A stretch of 64,000 nt of DNA from NCBI RefSeq assembly GCF_965284335.1, contig NZ_OZ260076.1; one strand, given 5' to 3'. Positions 26,875-36,700 of this stretch are shown here, in pieces. Positions within the stretch are counted from its first letter, which is position 1, and each line of letters opens with the position of its first letter. Under the pieces are notes generated by a model. It searched no databases. It saw only the letters and a list, made by a program, of their open reading frames with translations, and was not told the origin of the DNA. This DNA is from Tabrizicola_A sp965284335. Lineage in GTDB: Bacteria; Pseudomonadota; Alphaproteobacteria; Rhodobacterales; Rhodobacteraceae. The position numbers and the translations under genes were made by a program.

Positions 26875-27933
26875 TCAGACCCAGCCCACCAGATTTTCCT
26901 GAATGACTTGCACCAGCGTATCGATATGGGCTTCGTCGTCGTTCAGGCAGGGGATATAGGTAAACTCCTCACCGCCCGCATGTTCAAAAGACTCGCGGAT
27001 TTCGCCGTTGATCTCTTCCAAGGTTTCGATGCAATCGGCCGAGAAGGCGGGCGCGATGACGGCGATACGCTTTTTGCCTTCTTTCGCCAGATCCGCCACA
27101 TGATCCACCGTATAGGGCTTTAGCCATTCTTCCCGGCCAAAGACCGATTGGAAGGTGGTGATGATGTCCGCCTTGTCCCAGCCCAACCGTTCCCGCAACA
27201 GGCGCGTGGTTTTGGCGCATTGGCAGTGATAGGGGTCGCCCTCCATCAAATAGCGGATCGGCATCCCATGATAGCTGGCCACCAGCACATCGGGGCGCAC
27301 CTCCATTTTCGCATAGGCCCGCTCAACCGATTGGGCCAGAGCCTCGATATAGGCGGGGTGTTCGAAATATTCAGGCACCACCCGCGCGGCAGGCTGGCGC
27401 TTTTCTTTCATCAATGCGCGAAAGAATGCATCATTCGCCGTGGCCGAGGTGGCACCCGCATAATGCGGATAAAGCGGGAAAAACAGGATCTTTTCCACAC
27501 CCGCAGCCACCATTTCCTGCACCTTTGAGGCGGTCGAGGGGTTGCCATAGCGCATACAGAAATCCACCAGAACCTTGTCTCCATGCAGCGATTTGATCTG
27601 CGCGGCAATCGCGGCGGTCTGATCCTTTGTGATGGTCAGCAGCGGGCTTTCGTTCTTTTCATGGTTCCAGATCAGCTTGTAATTCGCGCCGCTGGTAAAG
27701 GGCCGTTTCGTCAAGATGATCAGCTGCAACAATGGCTGCCATTTCCAATCGGCAATATCCACCACCCGCTTGTCGGACAGAAACTCATTCAGATAGCGGC
27801 GCATCGACCAGTAATCATAATTGTCAGGCGTGCCGAGATTGGCCAGAAGAATGCCCACCTTTGCGGCCTTAACCTTGGGATGGTTGGCGGGTGCGTGGGC
27901 CAAGCGGCCTTCACCGGGCAGGACGTCGGTCAT
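26875..27933 (-). CDS. hemH: Ferrochelatase
   Basis: 352 residues from the ATG at MTDVLPGEGR, with AGGA six bases upstream; a start four codons earlier is also possible. It inserts Fe(II) into protoporphyrin IX, the last step of heme b synthesis, needed for the cytochromes encoded at 8285-10989. Family markers: VGILLANLGTPD, VDFCMRYGNPS, LVASYHGMP with the catalytic His, and FQSVFGREEWLKPYT. Cys residues near the C-terminus (SADCIETLEE, IPCLNDD) occur in a region where some ferrochelatases bind an Fe-S cluster, but that is not claimed. Confidence 0.96.
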   Translation of the reverse strand: MTDVLPGEGRLAHAPANHPKVKAAKVGILLANLGTPDNYDYWSMRRYLNEFLSDKRVVDIADWKWQPLLQLIILTKRPFTSGANYKLIWNHEKNESPLLTITKDQTAAIAAQIKSLHGDKVLVDFCMRYGNPSTASKVQEMVAAGVEKILFFPLYPHYAGATSATANDAFFRALMKEKRQPAARVVPEYFEHPAYIEALAQSVERAYAKMEVRPDVLVASYHGMPIRYLMEGDPYHCQCAKTTRLLRERLGWDKADIITTFQSVFGREEWLKPYTVDHVADLAKEGKKRIAVIAPAFSADCIETLEEINGEIRESFEHAGGEEFTYIPCLNDDEAHIDTLVQVIQENLVGWV

Positions 27934-27982
27934 GTCATTCCTCATGTTGCTAGACCCCGAAATAAGCTTAAGCGCGGCGCGG

Positions 27983-28789
27983 TCAACCTTTTTGGTCGGA
28001 AAGCGGGGACTGTGCGACATTCAGCGCATCGGCCAGCCGTGTGGCAGCTGATCCGGGGCGCAGGGGTTTTTGCTGGGTCTCATGTGGCGCCCAGCCGGTC
28101 AGGCAGATGATGTCAAAGGTCGCAGGGATGCGCCCTTCGGTGGTGGCAAAGCGCTGGTGATAGATCTCGGCGGCCCGCATCAGCACCGCGCGGCGGGTGG
28201 GCCGGCGCAGCCGCGCGGCCAGCGCATTGCCTTCGCCCATGGCGCGTAGGTCACGCATCAGGTGCAGCGCGCTTTCATAAAGCACGGTTTTGGTAAAGCT
28301 GTCGGCCACCGGCAGCGCAAAGCCTGCCCGTCCCAAAAGCCCACCCAGATCGCGGATCTCCCCCATGGGCAGGACGCGCGGCGAAAGCCCGCCTGTCACC
28401 TCGGTCTCAGCCTCGGCCAAAGAGGCCCTCAGCTCGTGCAGGGTCTGCCCGCCAAACATGAACCCCATGAACAGCCCATCGGGCCGCAGCGCGCGGCGGC
28501 ATTGCACCAACTGCCCAACTGGGTCATTCGCCCAATGCAGCGCCAAGGCATGGATCACCAAATCATGCACGCCAAGCTCCAACGCCAAGGTGTCGTCATC
28601 GGCAATTGTCGGAAAATTTGGCCACAGGTTTGGAAAAGCTGTCACCACCACCGGGGCTGTGAAGGTTTTGTTAACCTCCAGCAGTCTTTCCTGAACCTCG
28701 TCAGCCACCTCTTGTTGCAAGAACAGGGCAGAGGCGCGGGCGCGGTGCAGGGCCAAGGCCTGACGATCGGTCAAAAGGGGGTGGGTCAT
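27983..28789 (-). CDS. SAM-dependent methyltransferase, BioC/NDUFAF5-like
   Basis: 268 residues from the ATG at MTHPLLTDRQALALHR; the open frame upstream overlaps the divergent comF and is not used. LFLQQEVADEVQERLLEVNKTF at the N-terminus and HDLVIHALALHWANDP, LRPDGLFMGFMFGG in the core are like alphaproteobacterial proteins related to BioC and to the complex I assembly factor NDUFAF5. The classical glycine-rich SAM loop is weak. Function is therefore uncertain: methylation or a related reaction. Only about 25 bases separate its start from the comF start on the other strand. Confidence 0.78.
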   Translation of the reverse strand: MTHPLLTDRQALALHRARASALFLQQEVADEVQERLLEVNKTFTAPVVVTAFPNLWPNFPTIADDDTLALELGVHDLVIHALALHWANDPVGQLVQCRRALRPDGLFMGFMFGGQTLHELRASLAEAETEVTGGLSPRVLPMGEIRDLGGLLGRAGFALPVADSFTKTVLYESALHLMRDLRAMGEGNALAARLRRPTRRAVLMRAAEIYHQRFATTEGRIPATFDIICLTGWAPHETQQKPLRPGSAATRLADALNVAQSPLSDQKG

Positions 28790-28813
28790 GCTGGGGCAAC
28801 ATAGGGGGCGCAG

Positions 28814-29563
28814 ATGCAAATGCAAGCTGGCGTGATGCGCAGTCTGGCGGTTGATGCGCTGCATTTGCTTTATCCCCCGCAATGCCTGACCTGTGGCGCC
28901 ATGGTCGCCACCGATTTCGGGCTTTGCGGCCCCTGCTGGCGCGAGACGCCATTTATCAGCGGGCTGGTTTGCGATCTGTGCGGCGTGCCGATGCCGGGCG
29001 AAGATACGGGCCATGCGGAACATTGTGATGACTGCCTAACGATTGCCCGGCCGTGGTCGCAGGGGCGATCTGCGCTTTTGTATCGGGACAACGCCCGCGC
29101 CATGGTTTTGGCGTTGAAACATGGCGACCAGCTGGATCTGGTTCGTCCCGCGGCCCAGTGGATGATGCGGGCTGCGGGACCGATGATCGTGCCCGATATG
29201 CTGGTTGTGCCGGTGCCCTTGCACTGGATGCGGCTGTTTCGGCGGCGCTACAATCAGTCGGCGCTTTTGTCGCAGGCCATTGCGCGGGCGGCAGGGCTTT
29301 CGCATTGCCCCGATCTTCTGCGCCGCCGCCGCGCCACCCCCACCCAAGAAGGGCGCGGTCGCGATGCGCGCTTTGCCAATATGGCCCAAGCGATTGATCT
29401 GCACCCCAAACGCAGCGCGCTGGCCGAGGGGCGGCATATCCTGCTGATTGATGATGTGATGACGTCGGGGGCCACGCTGGCCGCCGCAGCCGAGGCTTGT
29501 GTGGCGGGCGGTGCGCGGGCGGTGTCGGTTCTGACCATGGCGCGCGTTGCGAAGGATGCCTAA
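28814..29563 (+). CDS. ComF family phosphoribosyltransferase-like protein
   Basis: 249 residues. N-terminal Cys pairs (QCLTCG, CGPCW, CDLCG, HCDDC) form the zinc-finger part, and the C-terminal half carries the PRPP-binding motif LLIDDVMTSGATL. ComF proteins are linked to DNA uptake in competent bacteria, but they also occur in genomes with no known competence, and the reaction is not established. It is followed by glutaredoxin 47 bases on. Confidence 0.92.
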   Translation: MQMQAGVMRSLAVDALHLLYPPQCLTCGAMVATDFGLCGPCWRETPFISGLVCDLCGVPMPGEDTGHAEHCDDCLTIARPWSQGRSALLYRDNARAMVLALKHGDQLDLVRPAAQWMMRAAGPMIVPDMLVVPVPLHWMRLFRRRYNQSALLSQAIARAAGLSHCPDLLRRRRATPTQEGRGRDARFANMAQAIDLHPKRSALAEGRHILLIDDVMTSGATLAAAAEACVAGGARAVSVLTMARVAKDA

Positions 29564-29610
29564 ATCCTTATAGTCGCGCCGAACGCTTCGGCTGCCCCAA
29601 GGATTGTGCC

Positions 29611-29865
29611 ATGAAACCGGTTGAAATCTATACCACCCAGACCTGCCCCTATTGCATCGCGGCCAAACGATTGTTGGTAAAAAAGGGTGTCGAGTTCAAG
29701 GAAATCGACGTGGGCGGTCAGCCCCAGTTGCGCGCCGCCATGACGCAGCGCGCTGGCGGGCGCACCTCGGTGCCGCAGATTTTCATCGGCGGGCAGCATG
29801 TGGGCGGTTGCGATGATCTGCATGCGCTGGATCATGCGGGCAAGCTTGATCCGATGCTGGCCTGA
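29611..29865 (+). CDS. grxC: Glutaredoxin 3 (dithiol)
   Basis: 84 residues from the ATG at MKPVEIYTTQTCPYC. The active site CPYC, the cis-Pro segment TSVPQIFI and the GGCDDLHAL glutathione-contact segment are intact. It reduces disulfides and glutathionylated proteins with glutathione in the cytosol. It ends three bases before the nitrilase-family gene. Confidence 0.95.
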   Translation: MKPVEIYTTQTCPYCIAAKRLLVKKGVEFKEIDVGGQPQLRAAMTQRAGGRTSVPQIFIGGQHVGGCDDLHALDHAGKLDPMLA

Positions 29866-29868
29866 CCC

Positions 29869-30699
29869 ATGCGCGCAGCTTTGGTGCAGTTGAATGTGGG
29901 CGATGATCCGGCGGCGAACCTGCCGGTGACGGTGGATCTCGTCCGCCGCGCGGTGGTGGGCGGTGCGGGTTTTGTGCTGACGCCGGAATGCACCAATGCG
30001 CTGTCGAGCAACCGCGCCCATCAACGCACCGTGCTGCGCCATGAGGGTGATGACCCCACACTTGCCACCCTGCGGGATGAGGCGGCGCGGGCCGGGATCT
30101 GGCTTTTGATCGGTTCGCTGGGCGTTTTGACCCATGATGCCGATGGTCGTTTTGCCAATCGGTCGTTCCTGATCGCCCCCAGCGGAGAGATCGCCGCCCG
30201 TTATGACAAGATTCACATGTTTGATGTGAATGTCTCGGAAACCGAGGTTTACCGCGAATCGGCAGGGTATCGCCCCGGCGCGGCGGCGGTTTTGGCGGAT
30301 GCTGGCTTTGCCAAGATAGGTATGAGCGTGTGCTATGACCTGCGCTTTGCCCATCTGTTTCGCAGTCTGGCGCAGGCAGGGGCGCAGATTTTGACGGTTC
30401 CGGCGGCCTTTAACCACATCACCGGTGCGGCGCATTGGGAGGTCCTGTTGCGCGCCCGTGCGATTGAAACAGGCTGTTTCGTGCTGGCCCCGGCGCAGAC
30501 CGGCTTTCACCCGGAAACCGATGGCAAGGGTCGGCGCACCTATGGCCATTCTCTGGCCATTGCCCCTTGGGGAGAGGTTTTGGCCGATGCGGGCACCGAA
30601 CCGGGCGTCACCTTGGTGGATCTGGATCTGTCGCAGGTGGCAATAGCGCGCGCGCGTGTGCCCAGCCTATCGCATGACCGGGAGTTTACCGGGCCATGA
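29869..30699 (+). CDS. Carbon-nitrogen hydrolase (nitrilase superfamily, Nit-like)
   Basis: 276 residues. The Glu-Lys-Cys triad is visible in TPECTN, YDKIHMFD and MSVCYDLRF. The sequence is closest in layout to Nit1/Nit2 proteins, which hydrolyse omega-amides or deaminated glutathione; placement next to glutaredoxin agrees with a glutathione-repair role but does not prove it. An ATGA overlap joins it to the MarR gene. Confidence 0.9.
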   Translation: MRAALVQLNVGDDPAANLPVTVDLVRRAVVGGAGFVLTPECTNALSSNRAHQRTVLRHEGDDPTLATLRDEAARAGIWLLIGSLGVLTHDADGRFANRSFLIAPSGEIAARYDKIHMFDVNVSETEVYRESAGYRPGAAAVLADAGFAKIGMSVCYDLRFAHLFRSLAQAGAQILTVPAAFNHITGAAHWEVLLRARAIETGCFVLAPAQTGFHPETDGKGRRTYGHSLAIAPWGEVLADAGTEPGVTLVDLDLSQVAIARARVPSLSHDREFTGP

Positions 30700-31139
30700 C
30701 TGACCGCATTGATGATCTGGCAATCAGCCTGTTTGGTGAGTTGTTCATGGCCGATCAATTGGCCCGAAACCGTGTGTCAAAGGCCCTGCCAAAAGGGATG
30801 GAGCTATCGCATTTCTCGGTGCTGAACCACCTTGCGCGGCTGAATGACGAACGCACCCCGGCCCAATTGGCGCGGGCCTTTCATGTGACGCGCGGCGCGA
30901 TGACCAATACCTTGGCCAAGTTGGAATGGGCGGGACATGTGCATATTCGCCCCGATTGGGACGATGCACGGCAGAAATTCGTGGCCATCTCGCCTGCCGG
31001 ACGCGCGGCGCGCGATGCTGCCGTTGCAGCCGTGATCCCGATGATCGCCGATGTGGTTCAAAGCCTTGGCCACGATAAGGTGCGTGCGGTTTTGCCAATC
31101 TTGCGCGAAATGCGGGTCATGCTGGAAGGCGAAGGCTAA
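30696..31139 (+). CDS. MarR family transcriptional regulator
   Basis: 147 residues, usual length for a MarR dimer subunit. The winged helix is visible as LSHFSVLNHLARL, TPAQLARAFHVTRGAMTNTLAKLE and the wing around IRPDWDDARQKFVAISPAG. Coupled to the upstream nitrilase-type gene by ATGA. It may control this short operon; ligand and operator are not evident. Confidence 0.92.
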   Translation: MTDRIDDLAISLFGELFMADQLARNRVSKALPKGMELSHFSVLNHLARLNDERTPAQLARAFHVTRGAMTNTLAKLEWAGHVHIRPDWDDARQKFVAISPAGRAARDAAVAAVIPMIADVVQSLGHDKVRAVLPILREMRVMLEGEG

Positions 31140-31145
31140 GCGGTC

Positions 31146-31556
31146 TTATCCCGGTGCCGCGACATGGCGCATCTGGGCACGCATCACAGCGACCCCACGG
31201 CCATCTTCCGCCAATATCTCGACATCATAAAGCGATGACCGCCCGTTGCGCGCGATAAACCGCCCCGTGGCGATGAGTGTTTCCCCCGCCCGACCGGGCG
31301 ATAGGAATGTGATGGTGTTGGTTTGGGTCACCGCACGCTTACCTGTGGAATTGGCGGCAAAGCCTGCTGCGCAATCAGCCAAAAGATGCACCACCCCACC
31401 ATGCGCGGTGCCATGACCGTTCATATGCCGCGCCTCAAGCCGAAGGCGCAGTTCGGCCCGGTTGTCGCGAGCTTCTATCAAGTCAACACCCATCTCGATC
31501 GGGGCAGGATCATTGGCCCAAAACTCTTGCATCGCTGGCGTAATGCGGTCTGTCAT
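31146..31556 (-). CDS. PaaI-family hotdog thioesterase
   Basis: 136 residues from the ATG at MTDRITPAMQEFW. The hotdog motif NGHGTAHGGVVHLLADCAAG gives the catalytic region, and SPGRAGETLIATGRF the following strands. Such enzymes hydrolyse aromatic or acyl-CoA thioesters. The ATG overlaps the stop of the upstream luciferase-like gene (ATGA), so both are one transcript. Confidence 0.9.
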   Translation of the reverse strand: MTDRITPAMQEFWANDPAPIEMGVDLIEARDNRAELRLRLEARHMNGHGTAHGGVVHLLADCAAGFAANSTGKRAVTQTNTITFLSPGRAGETLIATGRFIARNGRSSLYDVEILAEDGRGVAVMRAQMRHVAAPG

Positions 31557-32581
31557 TGCGCCAACATCTCTTTGACCATGGGCACCACCTGCTCGCCATA
31601 AAGCCGGATACATTCCATCAACTGGCCATGTGGCACGGGGCCGGTTGAATATTTCAGATCAAACCGCTGCACACCCAGATCGCGCATCGCGCCTGCAATC
31701 TTGCGCGCCACGGTTTCGGGGCTGCCCACATACAAAGACCCATTGTCGATTTCATCGAGATAACGGTCTTTTGTAGTGGGTGGCCAACCGCGCTCGCGGC
31801 CAAGGCGGCCGAACATTTCGGCATAATGGGGCCAAAGCTGTTCGCGGGCGGCTTCGTCTGTCGCGGCAACGAACCCCGGAGAGTGAATGCCGATGGGCCT
31901 GACCTGACGGCCAAGCTGGGCGCAAGCCCGCTGATACAAATCGACATAAGGTGTAAAACGCCGAGGGTCGCCGCCAATGATCGCCAGCATCAATTGCAAA
32001 TCCTGCCGCACCACGCGCACCACGGATTCAGGGCTGCCACCAACGCCCACCCAAACCGTCATCGGTTGGGCCAAGGGCGGATAGACCGTCTGGTTGACCA
32101 AGGGGCTGCGATGCTGACCCTGCCATGAAAAGGGGTTTTGCCGTGCCAATTTGGCAAAGAGATCAAGCTTTTCCTCAAACAAGAGGTCATAGTTTTGCAG
32201 ATCATATCCAAAGAGCGGATAGCTTTCTGTAAAGCTTCCCCGGCCCAAGATCGGCTCTGCCCTGCCGTTGGACAGCGCATTTAGGGTAGAAAAGCGTTGG
32301 AACACCCGGATCGGATCATCCGACGACAGCACAGAAACGGCGGTTCCCAGTTTGATGCGGGTGGTGCGGCTGGCAATGGCAGCCAACAGGATTTCCGGCG
32401 AGGAAATGGCAAAGTCAGACCGATGATGTTCCCCAAGTCCGATAAAGTCGATGCCAAGGCTATCGGCCAGAGCCGCCTCATCGACAACATCGCGCAAGAC
32501 CTGATCCATGGGCTTTATCTGCCCGTCAGCCCCAAGGCTGACATCGCCAAACGTGTCTAAACCCAGTTCGATGGTTGTCAT
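31553..32581 (-). CDS. LLM-class (luciferase-like) flavin-dependent oxidoreductase
   Basis: 342 residues. The TIM-barrel family features LGLDTFGD, DFIGLGEHHRSDF, RTTRIKLGTAVSVLSSDDPIR and GRAEPILGRGSF are all present. These enzymes use FMNH2 or F420; here probably flavin. Substrate unknown. Its translational coupling to a PaaI-type thioesterase suggests a role with CoA-linked or fatty compounds, but this is inference. Confidence 0.9.
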   Translation of the reverse strand: MTTIELGLDTFGDVSLGADGQIKPMDQVLRDVVDEAALADSLGIDFIGLGEHHRSDFAISSPEILLAAIASRTTRIKLGTAVSVLSSDDPIRVFQRFSTLNALSNGRAEPILGRGSFTESYPLFGYDLQNYDLLFEEKLDLFAKLARQNPFSWQGQHRSPLVNQTVYPPLAQPMTVWVGVGGSPESVVRVVRQDLQLMLAIIGGDPRRFTPYVDLYQRACAQLGRQVRPIGIHSPGFVAATDEAAREQLWPHYAEMFGRLGRERGWPPTTKDRYLDEIDNGSLYVGSPETVARKIAGAMRDLGVQRFDLKYSTGPVPHGQLMECIRLYGEQVVPMVKEMLAQ

Positions 32582-32663
32582 CTGCTACACCTATGTCATC
32601 TTGAACCAGACGATACCTGCGCCACCGATCAAGGGAAAGGCAGGGGTTGCACAGCGCCTGTGC

Positions 32664-32701
32664 AAAACACATATAATAGTTTGAATGTTTATGTGTGATA
32701 T
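32664..32701. promoter_or_regulatory. AT-rich inverted repeat upstream of the RND efflux genes
   Basis: ACACAT and ATGTGT form a perfect six-base inverted repeat around an AT-rich centre containing TATAAT and TTGAAT-like hexamers, 40-75 bases before the efflux adaptor. The arrangement fits a promoter overlapped by an operator. No regulator gene is adjacent, so this is only a candidate. Confidence 0.4.
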
Positions 32702-32738
32702 GCTAACTCGAGCAAAATGAAACAGGAAAGGGCGCGCC

Positions 32739-33701
32739 TTGGCACTTCGTTCTTTGATCTTGGTCAGTCTTCTGACCGCCATCCACGCAGCGCCCCTTTC
32801 TGCGGGCGAAATGGTGCTACAGCCAATTGAGTCTGTTGAAACCAAAGCACTTTTCGGCCGTGTCGAAAGCCGATTTGTGGTGCCGGCCCGCTCTCGTATC
32901 GGCGGCACCTTGACCGCACTTGAGGTGACCGAAGGGTCAGAGGCGCGCGCCGGGCAGGTGATCGCCCGCATCACCGATCCCAAACTGGAATCGCAACTTG
33001 CGGCGGCGGATGCGCGGATTTCTTCGGCCCGCTCCCAGTTGGAAAACGCGGAAACCGAGCTTGCCCGCAATGAGGAATTGTTGGCCAAAGGCGCGACCAC
33101 GACGCAGCGCGTCGATCAGGTGCGCACCACGGTTGAGGTGGCCCGCAATGCCGTGGCCGAGGCAGAGGCCGCCCGGCAGGTGACGGCTACGCTGATTGAA
33201 GACGGCAATGTGTTGGCTCCGGCTGATGGGCGGGTTCTGTCAGTTCCGGTTCGGTTGGGCGCGGTTGTGATGCCGGGTGAACCTGTTGCAACGATCACCG
33301 GCGGCGGGGTGTTCCTGCGTCTGGCCATCCCTGAGCGCCATGCTTTCGGTCTGACCGAAGGGGCAAAGGTCGATGTGGATGGAGGCAGCGGCGTCATTGA
33401 AAAGGTTTACCCGCAAATCGAACAGGGCCGGGTGATTGTAGATGTGGCCGTTGACGGGCTGTCGGATACCTTCATCGGTCAGCGTGTCTTGGTGCGTGTG
33501 CCCGTCGCGGCTCGACAGGTGCTTGCGGTGCCGGATGCGGCGATTGAACAGCGCGCGGGGCTTGATCTGGTAACCCTCAAAACTGCCGAGGGCGTGGTGC
33601 AGGTCACTGTGATTCCCGGTGCTGAAATTGCCGGACCTGACGGCCCTTTGCGCGAAATTCTGACCGGCCTGCGCGCTGGTGACACGGTGATCACGCCATG
33701 A
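32739..33701 (+). CDS. RND efflux periplasmic adaptor (membrane fusion protein)
   Basis: 320 residues from a TTG start, chosen because AGGAAAGGG lies just upstream and the product then begins with a Sec signal (LRSLILVSLLTAIHAAPLSAG). The order is barrel strands (GRVESRFVVPARS), lipoyl half, coiled-coil hairpin at about 90-150, lipoyl half (LAPADGRVLSVPVR) and C-terminal strands. It links the inner-membrane pump to an outer channel. The permease gene follows with an ATGA overlap. Confidence 0.92.
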   Translation: MALRSLILVSLLTAIHAAPLSAGEMVLQPIESVETKALFGRVESRFVVPARSRIGGTLTALEVTEGSEARAGQVIARITDPKLESQLAAADARISSARSQLENAETELARNEELLAKGATTTQRVDQVRTTVEVARNAVAEAEAARQVTATLIEDGNVLAPADGRVLSVPVRLGAVVMPGEPVATITGGGVFLRLAIPERHAFGLTEGAKVDVDGGSGVIEKVYPQIEQGRVIVDVAVDGLSDTFIGQRVLVRVPVAARQVLAVPDAAIEQRAGLDLVTLKTAEGVVQVTVIPGAEIAGPDGPLREILTGLRAGDTVITP

Positions 33702-36700
33702 GCAAGCCCGATACGACCCCCGAACAGCTGACCTCATCCGGCATTGCCGGGAACCTTACGCGTGCCTTTATCACCAGCCCTCTGACGCCGCTGTTCTTGC
33801 TGGCCGCACTTGTGCTGGGCCTTGTCGCCTTGGTGACCTTGCCGCGCGAGGAAGAGCCGCAGATCTCCGTGCCGATGGTCGATATCCATCTGCGTGCCGA
33901 CGGGTTGCGCGCCGAAGATGCGGTCAAGCTGGTGACAGAGCAGCTTGAAACCATTGTGAAATCCATTCCGGGCGTCGAGCATGTCTATTCTCAGACCCGT
34001 GACGATGGCGCGATGGTCACTGCACGGTTCGAGGTGGGCACTTCGGGCGATGCAGCGATTTTGCGCGTGCATGAAAAGATGCGCGCCAACATGGACCGAA
34101 TTCCGGGCGGCATTCCCGAACCCTTGATCGTGGGGCGCGGCATTGATGATGTGGCGATCATGGTGGTTACCCTGTCGCCGAACCCACAGGTCGCAGACCG
34201 CTGGACCGCCGCCGATCTGACGCGCGTGGCCCGTGAAGTGCAGGTCGAGGTGGCAGCATTGCCCGATATCGGGCTGACCTATCTGGTGGGTGAACAGCCC
34301 GAAGAAATCCGAATCAATCCCGATCCAGAGCGTCTGGCGCAGGCGGGGCTGACCTTGCAGGCGCTGGCTGGAAAAGTCGAAGGTGCCAATAAGGCCTTTG
34401 CGCTGGGCAATATCCGCCAAGATGGCAAACAAATAGATCTGGCAGCAGGCGAGACCCTGCAAGGGCTTGACCAGATTTCAAATCTTCTGGTCACCACCCG
34501 CGATGGCCGCCCGGTCTATCTGCGCGACGTGGCCACGGTCAGCCTGAAAACCGACCCCAAGGAAAACCGCGTCTTTACCATGTCAAAGGCCGATGGCAGC
34601 ACCTTTGATGTGCGCGTGCCTGCCGTGTCCTTGGCGGTGGCCAAGCGGCCCGGTGCAAATGCCGTGGCGATTGCCGAAGAGATTCGTCACGCGATCTCCG
34701 GGCTTGAGGGCAAGATCATTCCGGCTGATCTGACGGTGGAATTCACCCGCGACTATGGTGAAAGTGCGGATGAAAAGGCCAATGAGCTGTTGTTCCACCT
34801 CGCGCTTGCGACGATTTCCATCGTGGCGCTGGTCTGGGTGGCCATTGGCTGGCGCGAGGCGGTCGTGGTGGCCATCGTCATTCCGGTCACCATTCTGCTG
34901 ACGCTCTTTGCTGCCCGCATCATGGGCTATACGCTGAACCGCGTGTCGCTTTTCGCGCTGATCTTCTCGATCGGGATCCTAGTGGATGACGCGATCGTGG
35001 TGATCGAGAACATCGCGCGGCATTGGGCGATGAAAGATGGTCGCAGCCGGGCGCAGGCCGCGATTGATGCGGTGTCTGAGGTGGGCAATCCCACAATCGT
35101 GGCGACGCTCACGGTGGTGGCCGCCCTTTTGCCGATGCTCTTTGTCAGCGGGATGATGGGCCCCTACATGAGCCCGATCCCCGCCAATGCCAGCGCGGCG
35201 ATGGTGTTTTCCTTCTTCGTCGCCGTTATGGTTACGCCTTGGCTGATGATGAAGTTCGGCAAGGCCGACGGGCACGGCGGTGGCCATGGCCATGATGCCG
35301 CGGATGGCGGCGCTTTGGGCCGGGCCTATCGTAAGGTTGCCCGTCCGATCCTGACCAGCCGCAAGAATGCGACGCGCTTTTTGTTGGCCGTGACGGCGGC
35401 CACAATCCTGTCGATGGGGCTTTTCTATACCAAATCGGTCACAGTCAAACTTTTGCCCTTTGACAACAAATCCGAACTGGCCGTGGTTCTGGATATGCCG
35501 CGCGGGTCTTCGGTTGAAGAAACCGACCGGGTCCTGACCCAAATCGCCACGGCGCTGGAGCCGGTTGAAGAGATCATCTCGATCCAGTCGCATGCGGGCA
35601 CCGCAGCGCCCTTCAACTTCAACGGTCTGGTGCGTCACTACTACCTGCGCAATGAGCCGCGCTATGGTGATTTGCAGGTGAACCTGTCGCCGAAGGGCGA
35701 GCGGGACCGTGAAAGCCACGAAATCGCTTTGGACTTGCGCCAACGCGTTCTGGCGCTGGATCTGCCCGATGGCGCGGCAATCAAGGTGGTGGAACCTCCA
35801 CCCGGTCCGCCGGTCATGGCCACGCTTCTGGCCGAGATTTACGGCCCTGATGCTGAAACCCGCCGCGCCGTGGCGTTGAAGCTGCGCGAGATTTTCGCAA
35901 CCATCCCCTTCATCGTGGATGTGGATGACAGTTTCGGTGTGCCCTCTGAACGGCAAAGACTGGTGCTGAATGACGCCAATCTTGACTTCCACAAGGTCGA
36001 GCAGGGCGATGTCTTCCAGACCATTGGCCTGTTGTATGGCGGCACGACGGTGGGTTATTCGCACCGCTCGGAAGGGCGCCAGCCGCTGCCCATTCGGCTG
36101 GCCCGCGACAAGGCCGATATGGTTCTGGACGAACGCGCCCTTTCAACACCCATCCCGGCCAATCTCTTGCCAGGGGATCGGTCGGTGGTGGAACTGGGTG
36201 ATGTGGTTGAGATCAAGACCGAGATGCAGTCGCATCCGATCTTCCGCCACAACGGCCGCGCCGCCGAAATGGTCACGGCAGAGCTGGCGGGCGATTATGA
36301 GGCGCCGCTTTACGGCATCATCGCCGTCAACCGCGCCATCGAGGCCGCCGATTGGGGCGATCTGCCCAAACCCAATATCAGCCTGAACGGCGTGCCCGAA
36401 GATCAATCGGTGCCCACCGTGCTGTGGGACGGCGAATGGGAGGTGACCTGGGTCACGTTCCGCGACATGGGGGCGGCCTTTGGGGTGGCGCTTTTGGGGA
36501 TTTACATCCTCGTCGTCGCGCAGTTCGGCAGTTTCAAGCTGCCGCTGGTGATCCTGACGCCGGTGCCCTTGACCTTTATCGGCATCATGATCGGGCATTG
36601 GATGTTTGGCGCGCCCTTCTCGGCCACGTCCATGATCGGCTTTATCGCTCTGGCGGGGATCATCGTGCGCAACTCGATCCTGCTGGTCGATTTCATCCTG

